Source of the DNA: Desertivibrio insolitus
GTDB taxonomy: Bacteria; Actinomycetota; Actinomycetes; Actinomycetales; Microbacteriaceae
DNA: 64,000 bases
NCBI RefSeq assembly: GCF_017355965.1
Contig: NZ_JAFIQW010000001.1
Span: 62,001-126,000 of the forward strand
Reading direction: 5' to 3'
Part shown: positions 44,511-52,776 of the stretch, piece by piece
Numbering within the stretch: position 1 is the stretch's first letter
How the letters are laid out: the number at the start of each line of letters is the position of its first letter
Translations under genes and position numbers: made by a program
Notes under the pieces: model-generated
What the model saw: the letters and a program-made list of their open reading frames with translations, nothing else
What the model was told of the DNA's origin: nothing
The model's database searches: none

Positions 44511-45368
44511 ATGACCGCTCCGACAGGCAGCAAAGCGACGATCGTCCTCGTGCACGGACTGTGGATGACACCGTCCAGCTGGGACACCTGGGCCACCCGC
44601 TTCCGGGAGCAGGGGCACGAGGTGCTCGTACCGGGTTGGCCCGGCATCGACGACCGCTCCCCCTCCGACGTACGACGGGACCCGAGCGCGCTCGAAGGCC
44701 TCCGCCTCACCGCCGTGGTCGACCACTACGACCGGATCATCCGTGCCCTGCCGACGCCGCCGATCATCATGGGTCACTCGTTCGGCGGGCTCTTCACGCA
44801 GATGCTGCTCGACCGGGGCCTCGGGTCCGCCGGAGTGGCTGTGACACCCGCGCAGCCCGCCGGCGTCACCGTGCTGCCGCCGTCCACTCTCCGCACGGGC
44901 TTCCCGATCCTCCGTAACCCCTTCGCGATCAACCGGGCGACGCCGATCAGCAAGGCTCACTTCCACTACACCTTCGGCAACGACCTCTCCCGCGCCGAGT
45001 CCGACCGCGAGTGGGAGGCGAGCGCCGTGAACTCGGTCAACCGGCTGTTCTTCGAGGGCGTCCTCTCGGTGCCCCGGCCGCGGAGCGGGGTGACGAGGGT
45101 GGACTTCGCCAAGCCCGACCGGGCGCCGCTGCTGCTCATCTCGGCGGAGATCGACCACGTCGCGCCCCCGGCGATCCAGAAGGCGCTCGTGAAGAAGTAC
45201 GCGGCCGGGCCGTCGCTCGTGGAGCGGATCGAGTTCCCCGGCCGCAGCCACCGCATCGTCAGCCAGCGAGGCTGGGAGGAGGTCGCGGACCAGGCACTCG
45301 AGTGGGCGGTCGCTCACGCCGGCTCCGCGCTCCGCCCCCAGCCGACGCGGGAACAACAGCCGGGCTGA
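44511..45368 (+). CDS. Alpha/beta hydrolase
   Basis: 285 residues. Oxyanion motif VLVHGLWMTP, nucleophile elbow GHSFGG, acid residue in the SAEIDHVAPP strand, and the catalytic histidine in GRSHRIV near residue 250. It is a cytoplasmic enzyme, so a lipase or esterase on a small substrate is likely but unproven. It follows the AraC regulator. A bidirectional terminator follows, shared with ssrA. Confidence 0.87.
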   Translation: MTAPTGSKATIVLVHGLWMTPSSWDTWATRFREQGHEVLVPGWPGIDDRSPSDVRRDPSALEGLRLTAVVDHYDRIIRALPTPPIIMGHSFGGLFTQMLLDRGLGSAGVAVTPAQPAGVTVLPPSTLRTGFPILRNPFAINRATPISKAHFHYTFGNDLSRAESDREWEASAVNSVNRLFFEGVLSVPRPRSGVTRVDFAKPDRAPLLLISAEIDHVAPPAIQKALVKKYAAGPSLVERIEFPGRSHRIVSQRGWEEVADQALEWAVAHAGSALRPQPTREQQPG

Positions 45369-45384
45369 GCGGACCCCGGAAACA

Positions 45385-45414
45385 CGAAAGGCCGCCCCAC
45401 GGGGCGGCCTTTCG
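45385..45414. terminator. Bidirectional terminator of the hydrolase gene and ssrA
   Basis: Perfect 14-bp stem, arms 45385-45398 and 45401-45414, around AC. On the plus strand it starts 16 nt after the hydrolase stop; on the minus strand it lies 24 nt past the CCA end of tmRNA. Runs of AAA and TTT inside the stem give a weak T tract in either direction. Confidence 0.9.
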
Positions 45415-45438
45415 GTCAACAGCGCGACAACGGCCAAA

Positions 45439-45813
45439 TGGTGGAGATGGGGGGAATTGAACCCCCGTCCATCGCTGGAATTCCACGTCTTCTACGGGCG
45501 TAGCCTGTGAAAGCGTTCTACTCGGCTCCGACCTTCGCCACAGGCACCTAGGTCGACGAGCCCAGTCTCAGTTCGAGTCCCGCGTGTCCCTGAGACACGA
45601 ACACGCAGCAAGTTCCCTAAATGACGCCAGCAACCGGGGCGGGAACGAAACCCGGGCTGACGGACCTCATAGGACTCTTACTTAGGCAGCAAGAGCGAGG
45701 TCGGTGCGCTTGGAATTGGCACCTATGTTTTGCAGACATCGTTAACGAGATAAGCCTGCATCCTCGGCCCGCTTCCCGCGGTCTAGCAGACGATGTCGAA
45801 ACCGATCATCCCC
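45439..45813 (-). ncRNA. ssrA: Transfer-messenger RNA (tmRNA)
   Basis: 375 nt. The 5' end GGGGATGATCGG and the 3' end CATCTCCACCA form the alanine-type acceptor stem; the T-arm GGGTTCAATTCCC is intact. The resume codon is GCC at 45718-45720, and the tag frame (45720 down to 45682) reads ANSKRTDLALAA followed by TAA. It rescues stalled ribosomes together with SmpB (48957-49433), and tagged proteins are sent to proteolysis. In most actinobacteria ssrA follows smpB directly; here two genes intervene. No good promoter is recognisable; TAGAAT at 45870-45875 is a weak candidate. Confidence 0.97.
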
Positions 45814-45899
45814 ATGCGGTGGGCCGTTGTCGCGCTGTTGAGTTACCAATTCCCTTTCGGGAGCCCTCGATTCTACGTCGCCGAGGGCGCCACCGCTAC

Positions 45900-46841
45900 T
45901 CAGGTGGCGGCGGGCGGACCCACCACCGCCGAGACGAGGGCGGATGCCACGTCGTCGTCGAGCAGCGACTGGTTCACGCTCGTTCCCACGCGCGCCCCTT
46001 CGGCGGCGGAGTTCACGAGCTGAGCAACAGTGTCAACCACGTTGCCGGCCGCGTATATTCCCGCGACGCTCGTCGCCCCCGCCGCGTTGACGACGACCGC
46101 GTTCGGCGGGGCGTCGGCGGTCGCGCAGCCGACCTGCTTCAGGAGCTCGTCGAGCGGCTCGACGGTCGACGTCACGAAGGCGACGTCGAGCTCGTAGGGC
46201 ATGCCGCCGACGCGGATGACGAGCGGCCCGGCATCCGTCACCTCCTCGACGTCGCCCGGCACGATCTGCACGCCACGAGCGAGGAGCTGTCGCTCCTCGT
46301 CCTCGCTGAGGCGCCAGCAGTGCGGGAAGAAGGTGACGTCGTCGCTCCATTGCGTCAGCAGCAGCGCGGTGTGCACCGACCAGGAGTTGAAGCCGAGCAC
46401 GGCGATGCGCTGCTCGCGGTGCTCCCAGCCATGGCAGTACGGGCAGGAGAGTACGCGGCGGCCCCACTGCTCCTCGAGGCCCGGGATGTCGGGGAGGCGG
46501 TCGTGGAGCCCGGTCGCGACGACGACCCTGTTGGCGGTGAGCTCGCCGTCCTCGAGGCGGAGGGTGAACTCGTTGATCTGCCCCTCGATCGCGAGGACGC
46601 GGCCGGGGCGCACCTCGACGTCGTAGCGCTCCACCTCGGCGCGGCCTCGTTCGAGGAGTTCCGAGGGCGGGACGCCGTCGTGGCCGAGGAACCCGTGGGC
46701 GAGGTGCGCGTAGCGGTTGCGGGGCTCCCCCGCGTCGACGACGATCACGCGCCGACGGGACCGACCGAGCACGAGCGCGGCGCTCAGGCCGGCGACGCCT
46801 CCGCCGACGACGACGACCTCTGCCGTGGCATCCGCTGTCAT
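45900..46841 (-). CDS. NAD(P)/FAD-dependent oxidoreductase, thioredoxin-reductase-like
   Basis: 313 residues. FAD-binding EVVVVGGGVAGLSAALVLGR at the start, then GRVLAIEG and a NAD(P) segment RIAVLGFNSWSVHTALLL that lacks the usual GxGxxA/G, and a closing AGIYAAGNVVDTVAQLVNSAAEGA (FAD). The redox pair is CPYC followed by HGWE, in place of the CATC of thioredoxin reductase; this CxxCHG arrangement is also seen in dithiol-oxidising relatives of TrxR. It thus may act on a small-molecule or special thiol. ATG 46841 follows GGAG; a long upstream frame extension to 47237 is not coding. Confidence 0.83.
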   Translation of the reverse strand: MTADATAEVVVVGGGVAGLSAALVLGRSRRRVIVVDAGEPRNRYAHLAHGFLGHDGVPPSELLERGRAEVERYDVEVRPGRVLAIEGQINEFTLRLEDGELTANRVVVATGLHDRLPDIPGLEEQWGRRVLSCPYCHGWEHREQRIAVLGFNSWSVHTALLLTQWSDDVTFFPHCWRLSEDEERQLLARGVQIVPGDVEEVTDAGPLVIRVGGMPYELDVAFVTSTVEPLDELLKQVGCATADAPPNAVVVNAAGATSVAGIYAAGNVVDTVAQLVNSAAEGARVGTSVNQSLLDDDVASALVSAVVGPPAAT

Positions 46842-46936
46842 GTGCTCCAGCGTTACCGGCGAACCTCCCGGTGCGCCGTGAGGGAGCGGAGTGGGAGCAG
46901 CGGGTGCGGGCGCGCAGCGGTTACCCGCAGCTCGCG

Positions 46937-47060
46937 CTGAGGCAGGATGGCTGGACTCAGACCGGCGCGAGCTGAGGCAAAACGCTGCACGAATGACTCT
47001 CACGAGCTGAGGCAAGGCGCTGCACCACTCGCCACGGCGCGAGGCAGGGCTGCCGCGCCC
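46937..47060. repeat. Degenerate 35-bp-period direct repeats in a 532-nt gene-free gap
   Basis: CTGAGGCA occurs at 46937-46944, 46972-46979 and 47007-47014, exactly 35 bp apart. A decayed fourth unit lies at about 47039-47060, and a looser match at 47272-47298. Copies 2 and 3 also share CGCTGCAC after the core. The rest of 46842-47373 shows no gene I can support; the plus-strand frames there have no recognisable protein. Confidence 0.65.
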
Positions 47061-47373
47061 AGCCCCCACGCGAGCCGGTGCACACCGCTCACCGCCCACC
47101 GCCGAGCAAGCGGGGCCAACTTGCAGCACAACCCCCTGCGCCCCGAGCAAGACGGCACCACCACCCCTCCGCCCGCGACAGAACCTGCGGCAGCCACTCC
47201 CAGCGCGCCGGGCAGGACGTGCCGACCCTTCTTCCACGATCCGGAGCGACGCGCAGCTCGACTAGGTCAGCCCGAGCTGGGCAAAGAAGGTGGCACCGGC
47301 CCAGCGGGGAGCCCCCGTAGGCCGGCGCGCAGCGGCTGGCCCGCGAGCAGGCGTCACCCCACCTACATCGCGA

Positions 47374-48852
47374 TTAGCCCGCCGCGTCGAGTCCGCGCAT
47401 GAGCTCGGACAGCTCGTCCTTCAGCTGCTCGTGTTCCGACCAGAGCCGGTGCCACTCATCCGGCCACTCCGCTCGCGCCCACTCGTCGTCGGCCTTGCTC
47501 TCGAGGTAGTCGAGCAGCTCGTCGCTCACCCCGCCGAGGGGCGCCGCGGCGGCTGTCGGAGAAGCACCGCCCATGGTCTTGGCCGCCTCGCAGACGTAGG
47601 TGCGGCCGGAGGGAGCCGTCCATTCGAGCGTGCCGCGGTCGTCGAGGTGCCGGTAGTTCCAGGTCGAGTGGTGTTTCAGCGCGTGGTGGCTCTTGCAGAG
47701 GTGCGCGAGGTTGTCGTGGTCGGTGCCACCGCCGAGCGCCCAGTCCGAGCAGTGGTCGAGTTCGCACCGGCGGGCCCCGCGTCCGCAGCCGGGGAAACGG
47801 CAGGTCTCGTCGCGCACGCGGAGCCAGCGGCGAAGGTCCTCCGGCACGCGGTAGCTCGTGCGGTCGACGGCGAGCACCGCGCCGCTGACCGGATGGGTGA
47901 GCAACCGCTGGAACGAGGGTGCCGCCGCGGCGAGGCGCTTGGCCGTGTCGTCGTCGATTGGGCCGTAGCCCTCGAGCTCCGCGGACTCATCGGACCGCCC
48001 GAGCAGCGTGAGCACCGGCACCGTGACGTGCACCGAGGGAACCACGGCGGAGAGCCAGGAGCGGTCGGCGACGTCGAGCGGGCCGTGCAGCAGCGCATCG
48101 GCCAGGAGGTCCGCGCGCAACTGCGACCGGGTGCGCTCGTCCGCGTCGGTGCCGGCTGCCGTCGCCGCTGACTCGAGACGATCGTGGATCGCGTGAGCCT
48201 GCGCCGCCGGGAGGAGCGCCTCGAGCCAGGCCATGCCGTCCTTCGCCGGCGAGACGCAGACGGTTCGGTCCGCCGCGGCGAGGCGGTGCCGCTCCGCCGC
48301 CTGCTCGGGATGCAGCCGCTCGACCATCGTGCGGAGCCTGCGGGCGAGCCTCCCCGACGTCGTCGTGCGGGCGAGACGGCTGCCCTCGCGGTCGATCACA
48401 CCCCGGTCGTCGGGGCTCAGGCCAAGGCTGGCGGACGCGATTTCCGAGGCGTGGCGGAGCGAGATGGCGCCCGCCGACAGCGCGGCCGCGGTCTGCGGCA
48501 GTTCGTCGAGCGCGGTCGCGAGATCGAGCCAGACGTCCGCCTGCCGTTCTGACACCCGCAGGGCGACGGACATCTCGGCACGGTCCGACCGGTAGGCGAA
48601 CTCGGCGGAGACGCGGAACTGGACTCGCTGTCCACCGTCGGACAGGAGCAGCCGCTCGCCGTTCTCACGCAAGCGTCGCGTCCATTCGAGGAGCTCGGCC
48701 TCGGCGCGGGAGCGCGCCTCCTGCGCGGCGACCAGACCGGCCACGATGAGCCCGCGCTCGGCGAGCAGCGCGGGCCCGATGTCATCCGTTCCCGCCTCGG
48801 CGCCCGAGGGCGCGACGAGGAGGGAAGGCTCGCGCTGGTCCCCCGCCGACAT
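47374..48852 (-). CDS. DUF222 plus HNH endonuclease protein (13E12-like)
   Basis: 492 residues. The N-terminal DUF222 domain (about 40-330) contains SERQADVWLDLATALDELPQTAAAL, ISLRHASEIASAS and AHAIHDRLESAATA, the pattern of mycobacterial 13E12-repeat proteins. The C-terminal HNH nuclease (about 355-430) has RDETCRFPGCGRGARRCELDH, TDHDNLAHLCKSHHALKH with the cysteines, paired histidines and asparagine of the motif. Such genes occur in several copies per actinobacterial genome and may spread horizontally. Function in the cell is not known. ATG 48852 is chosen; upstream sequence is not conserved in type. Confidence 0.88.
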   Translation of the reverse strand: MSAGDQREPSLLVAPSGAEAGTDDIGPALLAERGLIVAGLVAAQEARSRAEAELLEWTRRLRENGERLLLSDGGQRVQFRVSAEFAYRSDRAEMSVALRVSERQADVWLDLATALDELPQTAAALSAGAISLRHASEIASASLGLSPDDRGVIDREGSRLARTTTSGRLARRLRTMVERLHPEQAAERHRLAAADRTVCVSPAKDGMAWLEALLPAAQAHAIHDRLESAATAAGTDADERTRSQLRADLLADALLHGPLDVADRSWLSAVVPSVHVTVPVLTLLGRSDESAELEGYGPIDDDTAKRLAAAAPSFQRLLTHPVSGAVLAVDRTSYRVPEDLRRWLRVRDETCRFPGCGRGARRCELDHCSDWALGGGTDHDNLAHLCKSHHALKHHSTWNYRHLDDRGTLEWTAPSGRTYVCEAAKTMGGASPTAAAAPLGGVSDELLDYLESKADDEWARAEWPDEWHRLWSEHEQLKDELSELMRGLDAAG

Positions 48853-48956
48853 GACCCAACTCAAGCAGCGACCACCGACATCGCAAGGTGCCGGGGGCGT
48901 CCTGCTGGGCGGCCGACTAAGGAGTCGCCCAGCCAGCGTAGGCGGAGGGGCGCCGT

Positions 48957-49433
48957 CTACTCCCCGCGCAGGTTCCGCGTGCGCATGGCCCGCTCGGCCT
49001 CGCGCTTGTCCTGCTTCTCGCGCAGGGCCTGACGCTTGTCGTACTCGCGCTTGCCCTTTGCGACCGCGATCTCGACCTTCGCGCGTCCGTCGGAGAAGTA
49101 GATGCTCAGCGGGACGAGCGTGTACCCGCCCTCCTTCACCTTGTTCGCGATCTTGATGATCTGCTCCTTGTGCAGGAGCAGCTTGCGCTTGCGGCGGGGC
49201 GGGTGATTGGTCCAGGTGCCCTCGTTGTACTCCGGGATGTGCACGGCGTCGAGCCACGCCTCGTTCCCGTCGACGAACGCGTAGCCGTCGACCAGGGACG
49301 CGCGACCGGCCCGCAGTGACTTGACCTCGGTACCCGTGAGCACCATGCCGGCCTCGTAGGTGTCCTCGATCGTGTAGTCGTGGCGGGCCTTGCGATTCGT
49401 GGCCACGACCTTCTGGCCCCGTTCCCTAGGCAC
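48957..49433 (-). CDS. smpB: SsrA-binding protein SmpB
   Basis: 158 residues: [57 protein letters not shown]-type middle, [12 protein letters not shown] and the basic tail [26 protein letters not shown]. SmpB binds the tRNA-like end of tmRNA and places it in the decoding centre. GTG start 7-8 nt after GAGAGG. Downstream of ftsX on the same strand; the partner RNA ssrA is 3.1 kb further on. Confidence 0.97.
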   Translation of the reverse strand: MPRERGQKVVATNRKARHDYTIEDTYEAGMVLTGTEVKSLRAGRASLVDGYAFVDGNEAWLDAVHIPEYNEGTWTNHPPRRKRKLLLHKEQIIKIANKVKEGGYTLVPLSIYFSDGRAKVEIAVAKGKREYDKRQALREKQDKREAERAMRTRNLRGE

Positions 49434-49567
49434 GGTTCATCCTCTCGACAGGGCCGTCCCCGGAGCGGAAACGGCAGCGCACCAGCTTACCGAAAGCCTG
49501 CCGGACGGCGTCTGGAAGCGAGGCGAACGGATGTCAGGCGCGCGACGTCGCCCGGATGCCGGGCCTC

Positions 49568-50479
49568 CTAGACCCGCAGGTACCGGCTGATCGCCACGTT
49601 CGCCGACGCCGCCGCGAGCAGCGCGCCTATGCCGAGCAGGATCGGCACCACGATCAGGGCGTCGTCCACCGAGATGAACGAGATGGTCGTGAGCGTCGAC
49701 GACAGGTAGCCCTGCACGAAGAAGTACACGATCCCGACGATCGCGGCCCCCGCCAGCACCGACCCGAGCAGCGCGGCGAGCACGCCCTCGAGCACGAACG
49801 GCGTCTGGATGAAGCGATTGGACGCGCCGACGAGCCGCATGATGCTGAGCTCGCGCCGCCGGCTGAACGCCGACAGCCGGATCGTCGTCGCGATCAGCAG
49901 CACCGCCGCGACGAGCATGAGCACGGCGATCGCGACGGCCGTGATCGAGGCCGCGTTCAGCACCGAGAAGATCTGGTCGAGGTAGCTGCGCTGGTCGACC
50001 ACGCTCTCGACACCCGCGAGCGACGACAGGCTGTCGTGCAGCAGCTCCGCGTCATCCGGGTCCGCGAGCTTCACCCAGAACGCCTCGCTCAGCAGGTCGG
50101 GCGTGACGAGGTCGGCGACCGCGTTGCCCTCGAACTGCTCCTGGAAGCGCGTGTACGCCTGGTCGTGGTTCTCGAACTCGAACGACTCGACGTACGGCGC
50201 GAGCGTCTCGGACTGCAGCTGCGCCTGGACGGCGTCCTTCTGCTCCTGCGACGCCTCGGCCTGGTTGCAGGTGCCCAGCGACACGGGCGAGCACAGGTAC
50301 ACCGCGACCTCGGCCCGGTCGTACCAGAACCCCTTCATCTGGTTCACCTGGAACTGCAGCAGGATCGCCGCCCCGACGAACGTCAGCGAGATGAACGTGA
50401 CGAGCACGACGGAGACGACCATCGAGAGGTTGCGGGCGAGGCCCTGGCCGACCTCCCGCCAAATCAGCGACCAGCGCAT
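49568..50479 (-). CDS. ftsX: Permease-like cell division protein FtsX
   Basis: 303 residues. One membrane helix near residue 25, a large extracytoplasmic domain (about 50-170, with the paired-cysteine segment CSPVSLGTCN), then three C-terminal helices. The VIALVGASNRFIQ-type stretch appears as LVGASNRFIQTPFVLEG. With FtsE it regulates peptidoglycan hydrolases (RipC-type in actinobacteria) at division. Its ATG overlaps the ftsE stop by one base. Confidence 0.95.
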   Translation of the reverse strand: MRWSLIWREVGQGLARNLSMVVSVVLVTFISLTFVGAAILLQFQVNQMKGFWYDRAEVAVYLCSPVSLGTCNQAEASQEQKDAVQAQLQSETLAPYVESFEFENHDQAYTRFQEQFEGNAVADLVTPDLLSEAFWVKLADPDDAELLHDSLSSLAGVESVVDQRSYLDQIFSVLNAASITAVAIAVLMLVAAVLLIATTIRLSAFSRRRELSIMRLVGASNRFIQTPFVLEGVLAALLGSVLAGAAIVGIVYFFVQGYLSSTLTTISFISVDDALIVVPILLGIGALLAAASANVAISRYLRV

Positions 50480-51213
50480 CAGCGCACCACCCCGGTGCCG
50501 CCGAGCGAGAACTCCTGCACGGGCACGGCGGCGGTGACGTAGCCGCCCTCGCGCTCGTCGCGCATGACCTGACCGGCCGAGAGCTCGACGACGCGGCGCT
50601 GCATCTGGTCGACGATGCCGGCGTCGTGGGTGGCCATGACGACGGTCGTGCCGCCCGAGTTGATGCGCTCGAGCAGCGTCATGATGCCCTGCGAGGTGGA
50701 GGGATCGAGGTTTCCCGTCGGCTCGTCGGCGAGCAGGATCGCCGGCTTGTTGACGATCGCGCGGGCGATCGCGACGCGCTGCTGCTCACCGCCGGAGAGC
50801 TCGTGGGGGTAGCGCGCGGTCTTCGACGCGAGGCCGACCATCTTGAGCGTGTCGGGCACGGCCTCCTGGATGAAGCCCTTGCTCTTGCCGATCACCTGCA
50901 GAGTGAACGCGACGTTGTCGAACACGGTCTTGTTCGGCAGCAGGCGGAAGTCCTGGAACACGACGCCGATGTTGCGCCGGAAGAACGGCACCTTGCGATT
51001 CGGGATGCTGCCGAGGTCCTGCCCCAGCACGTGGATGCGCCCCTTGCTGGGTCGCTCCTCCTTCAGCACGAGGCGCAGGAAGCTCGACTTCCCGGAGCCG
51101 GACGCTCCGACGAGGAAGACGAACTCCCCCTTGAGGATCTCGATGCTGACGTCGTTCAGTGCTGGTCTCGAGTTGCTCGCATAGAACTTGGAGACCGAAT
51201 CGAACCTGATCAT
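50479..51213 (-). CDS. ftsE: Cell division ATP-binding protein FtsE
   Basis: 244 residues. Walker [11 protein letters not shown]-loop [16 protein letters not shown], signature ELSGGEQQR, Walker [14 protein letters not shown] and H-loop MATHDAGIV. The start [11 protein letters not shown] is classic FtsE. A short C-terminal tail of about 20 residues extends past the usual end. It powers FtsX. Transcribed away from the manganese catalase at 51508. Confidence 0.96.
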   Translation of the reverse strand: MIRFDSVSKFYASNSRPALNDVSIEILKGEFVFLVGASGSGKSSFLRLVLKEERPSKGRIHVLGQDLGSIPNRKVPFFRRNIGVVFQDFRLLPNKTVFDNVAFTLQVIGKSKGFIQEAVPDTLKMVGLASKTARYPHELSGGEQQRVAIARAIVNKPAILLADEPTGNLDPSTSQGIMTLLERINSGGTTVVMATHDAGIVDQMQRRVVELSAGQVMRDEREGGYVTAAVPVQEFSLGGTGVVR

Positions 51214-51442
51214 GGCGGGTCAAGGCTAGGCAGGCGCCCGCGATCCCCCGGCAACCGGGGCGGCGCGCCGCGGGATAGCGGCCGGATGAGGCGTGAGCGC
51301 GACCACCAGGCAGACCGGCAGTCCATGAGGGCGCCCGGTGCGACGAATTGTCGGCGCCCGCCCCGACCTTGGCAACCCCTTTCCGCCGCACGTCCGCTGC
51401 GGGCTCTCTCCGCGTTCGGTTGGAGTCCGGGTCAACCCTCTT

Positions 51443-51464
51443 CCCCTGTCCGAACGGTCAGGGG
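51443..51464. promoter_or_regulatory. 22-bp palindrome upstream of manganese catalase
   Basis: CCCCTG (51443-51448) and CAGGGG (51459-51464) enclose CCG-AA-CGG, giving a near-perfect palindrome with one T-T mismatch pair. It lies about 44 nt before the ATG, between the divergent ftsE and catalase genes, so it may be an operator. The rest of 51214-51507 shows no clear element. Confidence 0.55.
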
Positions 51465-51507
51465 AACGTGAGCAGAGGTTGTTCGACCCCGACCAGAAGG
51501 AGTGAGG

Positions 51508-52392
51508 ATGTTCTTCCACCGCCAGGAGACGCAACACGAGATCAAGCCGGACCGTCCCGACGCCGTCTACGCCCGCAAGCTGCAGGAGGTGCTCGGCGGC
51601 CAGTACGGCGAGATCAGCGTCGCCATGCAGTACGGCTTCCAGGCGTGGAACGCCCACATCCCCGGCAAGTACCGCGACCTCCTCTACGGGATCGGCGCCG
51701 AGGAGTTCGGCCACGTCGAGATGCTCGCGATCATGATCGCCCGCCTGCTCGAGAACAGCCCCCTCGGCATCACCGATGACGACGTGCAGTCCGACCCGGT
51801 CGTCGCCGCGGTCGTCGGCGGCACCGACGTGCAGCACGCGATCGTCGCGGGCGCCGGCGCCCGTCCGGTCGACAGCATGGGCAACCCGTGGCAGGGCTCC
51901 TACATCACGGCATCCGGCAACATGCTCGCCGACTTCACGGCCAACGCGAACGCCGAGATGCAGGGCCGACTGCAGGCCGCCCGGCTCTACCACATGACCG
52001 ACGACCACGGCGTGCGGGACCTCCTGGGCTTCCTCATCGCCCGAGACACGATGCACCAGAACCAGTGGATCGCCGCCGCCGCCGAGTTGCAGCAGGAGAA
52101 GCTCGAGGAGATCCCGGTGCCCAGCAACTTCCCGCAGCGCAAGGAGGACCAGGACGTGAACCACGTCTACATCAACTTCTCCGACGGCAAGAACGCGGCG
52201 GACGGCAGCTGGGCGAGCGGTCCCACCCCCGACGGCAAGGGTCAGTTCTCCTACCAGGAGGCGGAGCAGGGCACCTACGTTCCCATGCCCCCGCCCACGC
52301 ACCCCGACTCGCGCTTCTACGGCACGACCGAGCTCCCCAACACGATGGAGAAGATCGCCGGCACCGTGCAGGACAAGCTCAAGAAGGAGTAG
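51508..52392 (+). CDS. Manganese catalase
   Basis: 294 residues. Four-helix dimanganese core with metal ligands visible as QYGEISVAMQYGFQAW (Glu), GAEEFGHVEMLAIM (Glu, His), NANAEMQGRLQAARLY (Glu) and ARDTMHQNQW (His). The C-terminal tail is Pro/Gly-rich (PPPTHPDSRFYG), as in secreted- or spore-type relatives, but no signal peptide is present. It breaks down H2O2 without heme. ATG 51508 follows AGAAGGAG. On the opposite strand to ftsE and prfB; it sits between genes that are adjacent in other actinobacteria. Confidence 0.93.
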   Translation: MFFHRQETQHEIKPDRPDAVYARKLQEVLGGQYGEISVAMQYGFQAWNAHIPGKYRDLLYGIGAEEFGHVEMLAIMIARLLENSPLGITDDDVQSDPVVAAVVGGTDVQHAIVAGAGARPVDSMGNPWQGSYITASGNMLADFTANANAEMQGRLQAARLYHMTDDHGVRDLLGFLIARDTMHQNQWIAAAAELQQEKLEEIPVPSNFPQRKEDQDVNHVYINFSDGKNAADGSWASGPTPDGKGQFSYQEAEQGTYVPMPPPTHPDSRFYGTTELPNTMEKIAGTVQDKLKKE

Positions 52393-52450
52393 CCGAGCGG
52401 ACGCCGCGGGCGGGCCGCACTCGAGCCGCCCGCTCGCACTCGTCGACCGA

Positions 52451-52484
52451 CGGATGCCGCGGGGCTCGCGCCTCGCGGCATCCG
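52451..52484 (+). terminator. Hairpin after manganese catalase, CGGATGCC family
   Basis: Arms 52451-52461 and 52474-52484, an 11-bp perfect stem with the loop GGGCTCGCGCCT. It begins 58 nt after the catalase stop. It is a near-identical copy of 43261-43296 with a compensatory C-G to G-C swap in the stem. Confidence 0.82.
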
Positions 52485-52489
52485 CACGT

Positions 52490-52554
52490 CCGCCGATTGC
52501 GCGGTAACTGCTGACTCGCATCACGGCGGTCAGCAGTCACTCCGCACTCGGCGG
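52490..52554. repeat. 65-bp imperfect palindrome
   Basis: Arms 52490-52515 and 52529-52554 match at 22 of 26 positions, with a 13-nt loop. It follows directly after the catalase terminator. The remaining bases to prfB at 52777 hold no recognisable gene. It could be part of the same dispersed element as the preceding hairpin. Confidence 0.78.
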
Positions 52555-52776
52555 CGCGAGTCCGGCCCTCCTCGAGAGACGTCCGGCAGACACGCCGCAC
52601 TCCCGGCGGCTTCGCAGCCTGCGGCGCGATCATCCGGAGAAGAGGACTCACGTGCCCGCGGAGTCCGGGCCCCAGGGCGAGCCGTCGTCGTCCGAGCGCC
52701 GCCGGCGGAGCATTCGCGTGGGAGCTGTCCGCGGGCACGTGCACCCCTCGCAGAGCCCGTGAACCCCTAGCGGGCG

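Noticed and set aside
45439-45480. A separate tRNA gene at the CCA sequence
   Set aside because: The T-arm and acceptor belong to tmRNA: the 5' half of the acceptor is 375 nt away and the tag frame is intact.
46937-47060. CRISPR-like array from regular 35-bp spacing
   Set aside because: Repeats are only about 8-20 bp, degenerate, and spacers are not distinct; no cas gene is present.
46947-47402. Plus-strand open frame in the long gap
   Set aside because: No recognisable protein, poor ribosome site, repeats interrupt it; the gap is better described as non-coding.
47238-49257. Extension of the DUF222-HNH frame upstream to 49257
   Set aside because: It would overlap smpB and adds non-family sequence; the ATG at 48852 gives a standard length.
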